Shown here: in pieces, positions 17,250 to 25,872 of the stretch
Position numbering within the stretch: position 1 is the first letter of the stretch
Layout of the letters: each line of letters opens with the position of its first letter
Assembly (NCBI GenBank): GCA_038246975.1
Contig: JBBRVJ010000001.1
Coordinates: forward strand, 1 to 64,000
DNA length: 64,000 nt
Reading direction: 5' to 3'
Origin: JAIYDJ01 sp038246975
Lineage (GTDB): Bacteria > Pseudomonadota > Alphaproteobacteria > Rhodobacterales > Rhodobacteraceae
Made by a program: the position numbers and the translations under genes
The notes under the pieces: generated by a model
The model's database searches: none
The model's input: only the letters and a program-made list of their open reading frames with translations
What the model was told of the DNA's origin: nothing

Positions 17250-18968
17250 ATGGCACGGATTCTGATCACCTCGGCCATTCCCTATATCAACGGGATCAAG
17301 CATCTGGGCAACCTTGTGGGCAGCCAGTTGCCCGCCGATCTGTATGCCCGCTACATGCGCGCGCGGGGGCACGAGGTGCTTTTCCTGTGCGCCACGGATG
17401 AACATGGCACCCCGTCCGAGCTTGCCGCCGCCAAGGCGGGCAAGCCGGTGGACGTGTATTGCGCCGAAATGCACGCCGTGCAGGCCGGGATTGCGCGCGG
17501 GTTCCGCCTGTCGTTCGACCATTTCGGGCGGTCGTCCAGCGCGCGCAACCGGGTGCTGACCCAGCATTTCGCGGGCGCTTTGGACGCGGCGGGGCTGATT
17601 GCCGAGGTTGTGCAGCAGCAAGTTTTCTCGATTGCCGACAACCGCTTCCTGCCCGACCGCTATATCACCGGGACCTGTCCGAACTGCGGATACACCGCCG
17701 CGCGCGGCGATCAGTGCGAGAATTGCACCAAGCAGTTGGACCCGACCGACCTGATCAACCCGCGATCCACCATCTCGGGGTCAACCGATCTGGAACTGCG
17801 CGACACCAGGCATCTGTTCCTGCGCCAGCGGGCCTTGCGCGACCGGCTGTCCGCGTGGATCGACAGCAAGACGGAATGGCCGGTCCTGACCACCTCGATT
17901 GCCCGGAAATGGCTGAACGACGGCGACGGGTTGCAAGACAGGGGCATCACCCGCGATCTGTTCTGGGGTGTGCCGGTCAAAAAAGGCACCGAAGATTGGC
18001 CGGGGATGGAGGGCAAGGTGTTCTACGTCTGGTTCGACGCCCCCATCGAATACATCGCCTGCGCCGCCGAATGGGCCGATGCGACGGGCCAGCCCGATGC
18101 CGCGTGGCAACGCTGGTGGCGCACCGATCTGGGAGCGGATGATGTCCGCTATGTCCAGTTCATGGGAAAGGACAACGTGCCCTTTCATACCCTGTCGTTC
18201 CCCGCCACGATCATGGGATCGGGCGAGCCGTGGAAGCTGGTCGATTACATCAAGTCGTTCAATTACCTGAATTACGATGGCGGCCAGTTCAGCACTTCTG
18301 CCGGGCGCGGCGTGTTCATGGATCAGGCGCTGTCGATCCTGCCGTCGGATTACTGGCGCTGGTGGCTGTTGTCGCACGCCCCCGAGAACAGCGATTCCGA
18401 GTTTACCTGGGCGAATTTCCAGACCGATGTGAACAAGGATCTGGCCGATGTGCTGGGCAACCTGGTCAGCCGCGTCACCAAATTCGCCGTTGCCAAGTTT
18501 GGCGACACGCTGCCTGCTGGGGGTGCGTGGGGCGCGCGTGAGATGCGTCTGGTGGCCGATCTGACTGCCGGACTTGCCGCCTATGAGGCAATGATGGATG
18601 CGATGGAGGTTCGCAAGGCCGCCGCCGAATTGCGCGCGCTGTGGGTGCTGGGCAACGAATACCTGCAAGCCGCAGCGCCGTGGACCGTGGTCAAGACCGA
18701 CCCCGGACAGGCGGCTGCGATGATCCGGCTGGCGATGAACCTGATCCGCGTGTTCGCCGTGACCTCACAGCCTTTCATCCCAGATGCGGCGGAGGCGATG
18801 ATGGCGGCGCTGAAAACCGATGACTGGTCATGGCCCGCCGATATGGCTCAGGCATTGCTGACCCTGCCTGCGGGGCACGGGTTTGCCGTGCCGGAAAACC
18901 TGTTCCGCAAGATCACCGACGAGGAGAGGGTGGACTGGCAAACCCGGTTTTCGGGTGCGCGCACTTGA
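17250..18968 (+). CDS. metG: Methionyl-tRNA synthetase
   Basis: A 572-residue class I aminoacyl-tRNA synthetase. The HIGH-equivalent is KHLGN near the N-terminus (SAIPYINGIKHLGN), a zinc knuckle is formed by CPNCG and CENC, and the KMSKS-equivalent reads FSTSAGRG, a degenerate form. The C-terminal dimerisation/tRNA-binding OB domain of E. coli MetG is absent, as in many short bacterial enzymes. The start at ATG 17250 gives MARILITSAIPY; the upstream Met at 17205 would add 15 poorly conserved residues. Confidence 0.95.
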   Translation: MARILITSAIPYINGIKHLGNLVGSQLPADLYARYMRARGHEVLFLCATDEHGTPSELAAAKAGKPVDVYCAEMHAVQAGIARGFRLSFDHFGRSSSARNRVLTQHFAGALDAAGLIAEVVQQQVFSIADNRFLPDRYITGTCPNCGYTAARGDQCENCTKQLDPTDLINPRSTISGSTDLELRDTRHLFLRQRALRDRLSAWIDSKTEWPVLTTSIARKWLNDGDGLQDRGITRDLFWGVPVKKGTEDWPGMEGKVFYVWFDAPIEYIACAAEWADATGQPDAAWQRWWRTDLGADDVRYVQFMGKDNVPFHTLSFPATIMGSGEPWKLVDYIKSFNYLNYDGGQFSTSAGRGVFMDQALSILPSDYWRWWLLSHAPENSDSEFTWANFQTDVNKDLADVLGNLVSRVTKFAVAKFGDTLPAGGAWGAREMRLVADLTAGLAAYEAMMDAMEVRKAAAELRALWVLGNEYLQAAAPWTVVKTDPGQAAAMIRLAMNLIRVFAVTSQPFIPDAAEAMMAALKTDDWSWPADMAQALLTLPAGHGFAVPENLFRKITDEERVDWQTRFSGART

Positions 18969-19114
18969 TCTGGCGGAAAAAATTCCTGTCCGGCACTGTG
19001 ACGCCGCATCATCATATCGGCGGAAATCGCCGCAGGACGTCATTTGTCACTGGCATGTCATCAAACTCGGATTTACAGCTTTTCTAACGAAGAGTTTCAG
19101 CAAAGGCGCAAGCA

Positions 19115-20302
19115 ATGGCTCCCGACGGACAGATCATCGCCCCCAACTGCTATGATGCGGACCCTATCCCCGATGCGGCGCGGGCCGAAATCGACAGGCT
19201 GCTGACCTCGGGCGATCTGTTCCGCTACACGGCGGCCGAAGGTGCCCCGGTCGCGCTTTTGGAACAGGAATTCGCCGACCTGCTGGGCGCGCGCTATGCG
19301 CTGGCGGTGGCGTCGTGTTCGGCGGCGCTGTTCTTGTCGCTCAAGGCGCTGGACCTGCCACGCGGCGCCCGCGTTCTGATCCCGGCGTTTACCTTTGCCG
19401 CCGTGCCGTCTGCGGTGGTCCATGCCGACTGCGTGCCGGTTCTGGTCGAAGTGGGCGAGAATTACCGCGTCGACATGGAGGATTTCGCGGCCAAGCTGGG
19501 CGACGCGCAGGCGGTTCTGATCAGCCACATGCGTGGTCACACGTCGGACATGGACGCGATCATGGCGCTGTGCAATGCGGCGGATATTCCGGTGATCGAG
19601 GATGCGGCGCATTCGCTGGGCACGACGTGGAACGGGCGCAACATCGGGACCATCGGCAAGGTCGGATGCTTTTCGTTCCAGTCCTACAAGCTGGTGAACG
19701 CGGGCGAAGGCGGCATCCTGATCACCGACGATCCCGAACTTGCGGCCCGCGCGGTCATCATGTCGGGCGCCTACGAGACCAACTGGAAAAAACATCCGGG
19801 CATGCAGAACAGCTATATGCTGTGGCAAAACAAACTGCCGCTTTACAACATGCGGATGCAGAACCTGTCGGCAGCGGTGATCCGCCCGCAACTGGAGCTG
19901 GTGGCCGAGCGGGTCGAAAAGGGCCGGTTCAACCACGACCATGTGGCCGATCAATTGAACATGTCGGAATGGCTGGACGTTCCGCCCCCGCTGGCCCCCG
20001 AATTGCGCGCGCCCGATTCCATTCAGTTCAATCTGGTCGGCGAATGGACCGATGCCGAGGCGCTGGACTTTCAGGCGCAAGCCAAGCGGCGCGGCGTGAC
20101 GGTGCAGGTGTTCGGCCTTTCGGACGGCAACGCGCGGGCCTTCTGGAACTGGCAGTTTCTGGGCGACGCCCCGGAATTGCCGCGCACGCGAGCAATGCTG
20201 ATGCGGGCCTGTGACGTCCGCCTGCCGACGCGGTTGTCACGCGACGATCTGGATTACATTGCGACGGCCATTCTGGATGCAGCGGTTTCGGCGAAACTGT
20301 AA
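19115..20302 (+). CDS. DegT/DnrJ/EryC1/StrS-family PLP aminotransferase
   Basis: A 395-residue PLP enzyme of the sugar aminotransferase family. Phosphate-binding and aromatic stacking residues appear in CSAALFLSLKAL and IPAFTFAAVPSAVV; the PLP ring Asp is in VIEDAAHSLG and the Schiff-base Lys is in SYKLVNAGEGG. These enzymes usually aminate nucleotide-linked keto-sugars for polysaccharide or antibiotic sugars. No glycosyltransferase or sugar-nucleotide gene is next to it, so it is an orphan here. The 146-base gap after metG contains a small CGGCG/CGCCG hairpin and no gene. Confidence 0.85.
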   Translation: MAPDGQIIAPNCYDADPIPDAARAEIDRLLTSGDLFRYTAAEGAPVALLEQEFADLLGARYALAVASCSAALFLSLKALDLPRGARVLIPAFTFAAVPSAVVHADCVPVLVEVGENYRVDMEDFAAKLGDAQAVLISHMRGHTSDMDAIMALCNAADIPVIEDAAHSLGTTWNGRNIGTIGKVGCFSFQSYKLVNAGEGGILITDDPELAARAVIMSGAYETNWKKHPGMQNSYMLWQNKLPLYNMRMQNLSAAVIRPQLELVAERVEKGRFNHDHVADQLNMSEWLDVPPPLAPELRAPDSIQFNLVGEWTDAEALDFQAQAKRRGVTVQVFGLSDGNARAFWNWQFLGDAPELPRTRAMLMRACDVRLPTRLSRDDLDYIATAILDAAVSAKL

Positions 20303-20321
20303 GCGGCGGTCTGGTGGACAA

Positions 20322-20377
20322 GCCGGGGGGTTTCACACCCCCCGGACCCCCCGTGGGATATTTGGGGACAGAAAATG
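20322..20377 (+). repeat. Intergenic palindromic repeat, copy 1 (possible terminator)
   Basis: An 8-bp perfect GC hairpin (CCGGGGGG, 7-base loop, CCCCCCGG) is followed by CCCCCGTGGGATATTTGGGGACAGAAAATG-like sequence. The reverse complement matches the element at 58530-58581: both read CATTTTCTGTCCC, one base, AAATATCC, then GGGGGTCCGGGGG and the hairpin. It lies between the convergent ends of the DegT gene and the LysR gene and may terminate both. Confidence 0.7.
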
Positions 20378-20386
20378 GGGGGCGGG

Positions 20387-21334
20387 TTACAGGACCCTGA
20401 GCGCGCCTTCGACCCATGGCCACGTCTTGACGGCGGGGGACACCACCTGTTCCGCAATCAGGCCGCGCAGGCGGGTGGCCATCTGGCCCGGCACGTCGCG
20501 CAGCACACCTGCCCGTGCCGACAAGGACAACGTGCGGTCCAGCGGGGCAAAGGGCAGCGGCTGCACGTCGATGGCTTTTGCGAACCGGGCAGCATGGTGC
20601 AGGGCCAGCGGGGTCAGGATCGTCCACCCCGCCCCGCCCGCCACCATCGCCAGGATGGCATGATAACTGTCGAGTTCGAAGCGGTGTTGCAGGCGCAGGT
20701 TTTGCCGCGCCAGATGACTGGCAATCTGCCGCCCCATCAGATGCCGCGCGGTATATTGGATCAGCGGCAGGTCCAAAGGCTTGGCCCCTTTGGGCACTAC
20801 GGCGACAAAGGGTTCGGCCATCAGCGGATGTACCTCGCGCCAGCCGTCATCGGCGCCTTCGGAGCCGAGGTCGGCCGCAACCACGATGTCGAGCGCGCGG
20901 GCCTCCAACTGGTCCAGCAGACGGTGACTGGCCCCGGTTTCCAGCAGGAAACGGCAGCCGCGCAGGTCTTCGGCCAGACCTGACAGCAGGCGGGGCGTCA
21001 CTTCGGCATCGAAATCCTCGATCATCCCCAGCCGGAGCGTGGTCAGCGCCGACATGTCGGCCACGGCCAGTTCGGCCCGCGCCTCGGCTTCGGCATTCAG
21101 GATCACCTGCGCGTGGCGGCGGAACATCGCGCCTGCGGGCGTTACGCGCATCGGGCGCGCGCCCCGGTCGAGCAGGCCAGCGCCCAGTGCCGCCTCGATG
21201 CCCGCCAGTTGCTGACTGATCGCCGAGGGGCTGACGCCAAGGCGGCGGGCGGCTGCGGAGATCGAGCCTTCTTCGGCCACCGCCAGAAAGACCTCGATCC
21301 CCCACAGCGTGACCCGGCCTTGTGGTTCCCCCAT
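20387..21334 (-). CDS. LysR-family transcriptional regulator
   Basis: A 315-residue LTTR. The N-terminal helix-turn-helix includes GSISAAARRLGVSPSAISQQLAGIEAALG; the C-terminal part is a periplasmic-binding-like co-inducer domain beginning near TTLRLGMIEDFD. The gene starts nine bases after the phaR stop on the same strand, so it may be read from the phaR transcript. Target and inducer are unknown. Confidence 0.88.
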   Translation of the reverse strand: MGEPQGRVTLWGIEVFLAVAEEGSISAAARRLGVSPSAISQQLAGIEAALGAGLLDRGARPMRVTPAGAMFRRHAQVILNAEAEARAELAVADMSALTTLRLGMIEDFDAEVTPRLLSGLAEDLRGCRFLLETGASHRLLDQLEARALDIVVAADLGSEGADDGWREVHPLMAEPFVAVVPKGAKPLDLPLIQYTARHLMGRQIASHLARQNLRLQHRFELDSYHAILAMVAGGAGWTILTPLALHHAARFAKAIDVQPLPFAPLDRTLSLSARAGVLRDVPGQMATRLRGLIAEQVVSPAVKTWPWVEGALRVL

Positions 21335-21343
21335 GCTCCGGCC

Positions 21344-21895
21344 TTACAGTTTTGACAGCTTTCGCTGCATTTCGGCCAGTTGCTTCTTGATATCGGCCAG
21401 TTCTTCGGCGGCGGGATCGGCGGTTTCCTCCTTGGGGGCTGCGGCGGACCAGCCCGGCATCCCCACCATCATGGTTTTCAGAAATGCCTCTTGCTGTTTG
21501 CGCATCGCCTCGAACCCCGGGACGGCGGCCAGCGGGTTCGGGATCGCAGTCAGGTTTTCGACCATCTTGGCCTGACCTTCACGCAGCATGTCAAAACTCG
21601 CGGTCAGAAATTGCGGCATCACCGCCTGCATGTTGGTGGCATAGGAGCGCACGAGGTCAGTCAGAACCGTGGTAGGCAACACGGTGTGGCCCTTGCTTTC
21701 GTGTTCGGCCACGATCTGCAACAGATACTGCCGCGTCAGGTCATCGCCCGACTTTAGGTCGACGATCTGCACTTCGCGCCCCGACCGGATGAACCCCGCA
21801 ATATCCTCGATCGTCACATAGTCCGAGGTTTCGGTGTTATACAGACGGCGGCTGGCATATCGCTTGATCAGCAGCGGCTTGGCAGTATCGGCCAT
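21344..21895 (-). CDS. phaR: Polyhydroxyalkanoate synthesis repressor PhaR
   Basis: A 183-residue regulator. The N-terminal DNA-binding/accumulation domain reads IKRYASRRLYNTETSDYVT followed by the PHB-binding segment, and the C-terminus is a coiled coil (EELADIKKQLAEMQRKLSKL). PhaR binds PHB granules; when polymer appears it leaves its operators and frees phasin expression. The start at 21895 follows GGGAGGGG; a Met at 21913 is in frame but lacks a spaced ribosome site. CTGC-N3/4-GCAG operators occur nearby at 22544, 22571 and 24446. Confidence 0.94.
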   Translation of the reverse strand: MADTAKPLLIKRYASRRLYNTETSDYVTIEDIAGFIRSGREVQIVDLKSGDDLTRQYLLQIVAEHESKGHTVLPTTVLTDLVRSYATNMQAVMPQFLTASFDMLREGQAKMVENLTAIPNPLAAVPGFEAMRKQQEAFLKTMMVGMPGWSAAAPKEETADPAAEELADIKKQLAEMQRKLSKL

Positions 21896-21947
21896 CCCGG
21901 CCCCTCCCATCATGTTGCAGCGCAGAGAAGTCTAGGGCAGGTGCGGC

Positions 21948-21989
21948 GAAAAAGAAAGGGCGGGCAGCAGGTTCACCCTGCGCCCGCCC
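21948..21989 (-). terminator. Rho-independent terminator of phaP
   Basis: On the minus strand GGGCGGGC-G-CAGG pairs with CCTG-C-T-GCCCGCCC around a short loop, followed by TTTCTTTTTC. It is a strong intrinsic terminator between phaP and phaR, so phaR likely has its own promoter or depends on read-through. Confidence 0.85.
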
Positions 21990-22023
21990 AAAGCCCGTTG
22001 AAAAGGCTTTTCAGATTGTCAGA

Positions 22024-22473
22024 TCACTTGGCAGCGGTCGCGACTTTTTTCGCGGCGGCGGTGACTTCGGTGGTGGCCTTCTGAGCTACGGCGGTGACCT
22101 CGGTCGACATGTCCTTGCCGGCAGCCAGCATCAGTTCCACGGTCTCCATCTGTACTTTTTTCGCCACTTCGGCGAAAGCGGCCATGTTTTCAGCGGCCAT
22201 CTCGGCAGCAGCCGACGCAAAGTCGGTGGCGGCTTTGGTGTAGTCAGTCGGTTCGGTCTTGGCTTTGGAGGCGTCGGCCAGTTTGGCGATCGTCTCTTTT
22301 GCCCATTTGGTCGAAATCTCGGTCGACTTTTCCGCAGCGGCCAATGCCACCGAGGTCAGTTTTTCACCGAATGCGGCCTGGGTCTTGAATGCGTTCTGGA
22401 ACGCGGACGCATCAACCGGGAACGAGGCCATCATGTCCTGCATCACTTTGGCGAAATCGGGGGTCTTGTTCAT
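22024..22473 (-). CDS. phaP: Phasin (PHB granule-associated protein)
   Basis: A 149-residue Ala/Lys-rich helical protein with the phasin-2 pattern (FQNAFKTQAAFGEKLTSVALAAAEKS) and a repetitive amphipathic tail (TEVTAVAQKATTEVTAAAKKVATAAK). Phasins coat PHB granules and control their size and number. The start at 22473 follows GGAGTG; the longer open frame would run through the promoter region. It has its own promoter and terminator, consistent with a very highly expressed monocistronic message. Confidence 0.92.
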   Translation of the reverse strand: MNKTPDFAKVMQDMMASFPVDASAFQNAFKTQAAFGEKLTSVALAAAEKSTEISTKWAKETIAKLADASKAKTEPTDYTKAATDFASAAAEMAAENMAAFAEVAKKVQMETVELMLAAGKDMSTEVTAVAQKATTEVTAAAKKVATAAK

Positions 22474-22533
22474 CGGGGTCACTCCTGAGAGAGGGGGGAG
22501 CGCGGTTTCTCGGCGCTCGGTTTCTGTGCTTCT

Positions 22534-22581
22534 GATATAGATGCTGCACCGCAGCATCGCAAGGGTCTTTCTGCGGTGCAG
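22534..22581 (-). promoter_or_regulatory. phaP promoter with two PhaR-type operators
   Basis: On the minus strand a -35 like TTGCGA (22557-22562) and a -10 like TATATC (22534-22539) are separated by exactly 17 bases. The spacer contains CTGC-ACC-GCAG (22544-22554). A second site CTGC-GGT-GCAG lies at 22571-22581 just upstream of the -35. TGC-rich palindromes of CTGC-N3/4-GCAG type are, as I recall, the sites reported for Paracoccus PhaR. A repressor on the spacer site would directly block RNA polymerase. Confidence 0.75.
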
Positions 22582-22627
22582 CATAACTTCTGGTTGCACC
22601 TGCCAGAGCGCGGATCCACAAGACAGA

Positions 22628-24421
22628 TCAGAAACCTGGGTCAGCCGTCACATAACGGCCGGGGGCCGGGGTGGGGTCGGCAAGTGCGGAATCATCGGGC
22701 TGTCGCGCGGCAATCTGGGACCCGGACCGCGCCGCAAGCCAGTCTGCCCAGCGCGGCCACCAGCTTGCCTTGTGAAACTCTGCCACCGCTTTCCATTCCT
22801 CGGGCGTGGTCAGGGCAGTCGTGCTGGTATAATGGCCGTACTTGCCTTTGGCGGGTGGATTGACGATCCCCGCGATATGCCCGGACTGCGCGAGGATGAA
22901 GGTCTTGTCGCCCGATCCCATCTGCCGGACGCCGTTGAAACTGGCTTTCCACGGCGCGATGTGGTCGGTTTCGCAGGCAATCGCACAGACCGGCAGGGTG
23001 ATGTCGGCCAGCGACGCCGTCTGACCCATAACCGGAAAAGTTCCTTTGGCAAAGCCGTCCTGCTGGCACAACCCGCGCAGATATTCGACCGCCATCCGGC
23101 CCGGCAGGTTGGTGCCGTCACCATTCCAATACAGCAGATCAAACGCGGGCGGCGCCTCGCCCAGCATGTAGCTGCGAATGGCGGGTTGGTAGATCAGGTC
23201 GTTGGACCGCAGAAAACTGAAGGTCCGCGACATGAAGGTTTTCGCCATGACGCCGTCCACCGCCACCTGCCGTTCGATCCCGTCGACAAAGTCGTTGTCA
23301 AGGAACACCCCCACTTCACCCGAGTCCGAAAAATCGGTCATGGTGGTAAAGAAGGTGGCCGAAGCGACCGAAGTGTCACCCGCACGCTGCAAGTGCGAAA
23401 GCGTCAGACCCAAAGTTGTACCGGCAATGCAATAACCCACGACGTTGATCTGCGGCTGCGCCGTGGCGCGCCGCACCTCGGCCATCGCACGCAGAAAACC
23501 GTCGCGAATATAGTTGTCCATCCCGATCTGGGCATAGCTCGCATCCGGGTTGACCCACGAGACGACAAACAGGGTGAACCCCTGGTCGACAATCCACTTG
23601 ATCAGACTGTTTTCCGGTTTCAGGTCCAGCACGTAGAACTTGTTGATCCAGGGCGGAAAGATCAGAAGGGGCAGAGTGTGCACCGTTTCGGTGGTCGGCG
23701 CATACTGGATCAGTTCAAAAAGAGAATTGCGATAGACCACCTGCCCCGGCGTAGTGGCAAGGTTTCGGCCGACCTGAAACGCAGATGGGTCGGCCAGCGT
23801 CACCGTCAATTCGCCCGCATGCGCCTCGACGTCGCGCACCAGGTTCTCCAGCCCCTGCACCAGACTTTCGCCATCGGTCGCCACGGCCTTTTCCAGCGCG
23901 TCGGGGTTGGTCGCCAGAAAGTTGGTCGGCGCGAACATGTCGACGATCTGTCTGGTAAAATACTCGACCCGCTTGCGTTCGGCCGGGTCCAGCGTGTCAA
24001 GGTCGGTCAGGGCGGTCGAGACCGCCTCGGCGTTCAACTGGTATTGCTGCTTGAGGAAGTTGAACATCGGATGCGTGTCCCACAGCGGATTGGCGAATCG
24101 CCTGTCCTTGGGGCCGGGGTCGGCGGGGGCCTTGAACTCGCCGTGCAACAGGGGTTGCTGCGCTGCAACGTAATGGGTCAGCGTCTTGCCCCAGAAGCCG
24201 ATCTGCTGTTCCAGAATCCGCGCGGGATTCTGCATCATTTCGGTCATATAGGCCGCCGTCGCCTTCAGATAAACCTCCTGGTTGGGGGCCGCCAGCGCCG
24301 AATCGGCGGGTTTGCGGGCGGCAAAGGCCCGGATCAGGCGGTCCGACAACTCTTCCATCCGGGCGATGTTGGCCTGCAGGATCAAAGCACGGGCCTTTGC
24401 CTGATTCTCTTTGGTTGTCAT
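22628..24421 (-). CDS. phaC: Class I poly(3-hydroxyalkanoate) synthase PhaC
   Basis: A 597-residue polymerase that links (R)-3-hydroxyacyl-CoA into PHA. The nucleophile Cys sits in the lipase-box-like GYCIAGTT; the catalytic Asp is in ETDHIAPW and the His in SGHIAGIVNPP. Other family hallmarks are FVVSWVNPD and LIFPPWINKFY. Length and the absence of a nearby phaE or phaR-type subunit indicate class I. It is divergent from phaZ with 103 bases between, which include a CTGC-N4-GCAG site. phaA and phaB are not in the window. Confidence 0.95.
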   Translation of the reverse strand: MTTKENQAKARALILQANIARMEELSDRLIRAFAARKPADSALAAPNQEVYLKATAAYMTEMMQNPARILEQQIGFWGKTLTHYVAAQQPLLHGEFKAPADPGPKDRRFANPLWDTHPMFNFLKQQYQLNAEAVSTALTDLDTLDPAERKRVEYFTRQIVDMFAPTNFLATNPDALEKAVATDGESLVQGLENLVRDVEAHAGELTVTLADPSAFQVGRNLATTPGQVVYRNSLFELIQYAPTTETVHTLPLLIFPPWINKFYVLDLKPENSLIKWIVDQGFTLFVVSWVNPDASYAQIGMDNYIRDGFLRAMAEVRRATAQPQINVVGYCIAGTTLGLTLSHLQRAGDTSVASATFFTTMTDFSDSGEVGVFLDNDFVDGIERQVAVDGVMAKTFMSRTFSFLRSNDLIYQPAIRSYMLGEAPPAFDLLYWNGDGTNLPGRMAVEYLRGLCQQDGFAKGTFPVMGQTASLADITLPVCAIACETDHIAPWKASFNGVRQMGSGDKTFILAQSGHIAGIVNPPAKGKYGHYTSTTALTTPEEWKAVAEFHKASWWPRWADWLAARSGSQIAARQPDDSALADPTPAPGRYVTADPGF

Positions 24422-24445
24422 GGTCGCGATACATCCCTATCCTTG

Positions 24446-24457
24446 CTGCAAGTGCAG
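24446..24457. promoter_or_regulatory. PhaR-type operator in the phaC-phaZ divergent region
   Basis: A perfect palindrome CTGC-AAGT-GCAG lies 25 bases upstream of the phaC ATG and 68 bases upstream of phaZ. It has the N4 version of the spacing seen in the two phaP-promoter sites. Confidence 0.6.
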
Positions 24458-24524
24458 CATTGTGACGCCTGTTCCGGGGGCACGTCCCGCACGAGCCGCA
24501 CGCCCAACCGGGCCGGGAGACACG

Positions 24525-25823
24525 ATGAAGTATATGTTGACCTACGACCTGATGGAAAGCATGCGCAACACCAATGCGCTGATGGGCGCTGCAGCGCGCA
24601 CGATGGCATCCTATCCGGCCTTTGCGCTGTCGCTGAACCCGATGCTGCCGCTGATCGCTGCCTGGGGCTCTGTAACGGAGCGCAGCTTTGAACGGATGGT
24701 GGCGAAACCGGACTGGGGCATCCGGTCAATCGTCGGGCCAGACGGGCAGGACCATCTGGTCGACGTGCAGACCGTGGTCAGCAAACCGTTCGGCAGCCTG
24801 ATCCGCTTTTTTGTCCGCCGCCGCCCGCCGACCGGGCGCACCGTGCTGCTGGTGGCCCCGATGTCGGGTCATTATGCCACGCTGTTGCGGTCGACGGTGT
24901 CGTCCCTGCTGCCCGACTGCGATGTCTATGTGACCGACTGGCACAACGCGCGCGACATTCCGGTGTCGGTGGGCAAGTTCGATATCGAGGATTACACGCT
25001 GTATCTGGTCGATTTCATGCGGCACCTTGGCCCGGAAACCCATGTGATCGCCGTCTGCCAGCCTGCCCCGCTGGCACTTGCCGCGACTGCTTATCTGGCG
25101 GCAGAGGACCCCAAGGCCCAGCCGTGCAGTCTGACGCTGATCGGCGGACCGGTCGACCCCGATGCGGCGGCGACCGATGTGACCGACTTCGGCAGCCGCA
25201 TCACGATGGGCCAGTTGGAACAGATCGCCGTGCAGCGCGTCGGGTTCAAGTACAAGGGGGTCGGGCGTCTGGTCTATCCGGGTCTGTTGCAGTTGCAGTC
25301 CTTCATCTCGATGAACGCCGAACGCCATTCCAAGGCGTTTTCCGAACAGATCCTGCGCGCCGCGCGGGGCGAGGCGTCGGATCACGATGCGCACAACCGG
25401 TTTTATGATGAATATCTTGCGGTGATGGACATGACGGCGGAGTTTTATCTGTCGACCGTCGAGCGCATCTTCAAGAACGGCGAAATTGCGAAGAACAGGT
25501 TCGTGGTGGGCGGCAAGCAGGTGGACATCGGGGCGATCACCGATGTGTCCGTGATGACGGTCGAAGGGGCCGAGGATGACATCTCTGCCCCTGGCCAATG
25601 CGTAGCGGCGCTTGCCCTGCTGTCCGGCCTTCCGGAAGCCAAGAAAGCCCATCATCTGGAACCGGGGGCGGGCCACTATGGCATCTTTGCCGGCAAAAGC
25701 TGGCGGTTGAACATCCGGCCGCTGGTGCTGGGGTTCATCGACCGGGCGTCGGGCGAGGGCAGGACGGCGAAGAAGCCGCCGGGCACGGCCAATGGCAAGA
25801 TCAGCCTCGCCTCATCGCAGTAG
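24525..25823 (+). CDS. phaZ: Intracellular polyhydroxybutyrate depolymerase PhaZ
   Basis: A 432-residue alpha/beta hydrolase of the intracellular PhaZ1 type. The nucleophile is Cys in AVCQPAPL, not Ser, which is typical of this group; the C-terminal His is in GAGHYGIFAGKSW. There is no signal peptide, so it acts on native cytoplasmic granules to release 3-hydroxybutyrate. It is divergent from phaC, so synthesis and breakdown genes share a control region. Confidence 0.93.
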   Translation: MKYMLTYDLMESMRNTNALMGAAARTMASYPAFALSLNPMLPLIAAWGSVTERSFERMVAKPDWGIRSIVGPDGQDHLVDVQTVVSKPFGSLIRFFVRRRPPTGRTVLLVAPMSGHYATLLRSTVSSLLPDCDVYVTDWHNARDIPVSVGKFDIEDYTLYLVDFMRHLGPETHVIAVCQPAPLALAATAYLAAEDPKAQPCSLTLIGGPVDPDAAATDVTDFGSRITMGQLEQIAVQRVGFKYKGVGRLVYPGLLQLQSFISMNAERHSKAFSEQILRAARGEASDHDAHNRFYDEYLAVMDMTAEFYLSTVERIFKNGEIAKNRFVVGGKQVDIGAITDVSVMTVEGAEDDISAPGQCVAALALLSGLPEAKKAHHLEPGAGHYGIFAGKSWRLNIRPLVLGFIDRASGEGRTAKKPPGTANGKISLASSQ

Positions 25824-25872
25824 GGCCGGGCTGCAACCCCGATCATCGCGCGGACCCCACCGTCGCGCGCGA

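Noticed and set aside
17250..18968. Possible defect of the KMSKS motif in MetRS (FSTSAGRG)
   Set aside because: Degenerate KMSKS forms are usual in this short MetRS type, so it is not evidence of inactivation.
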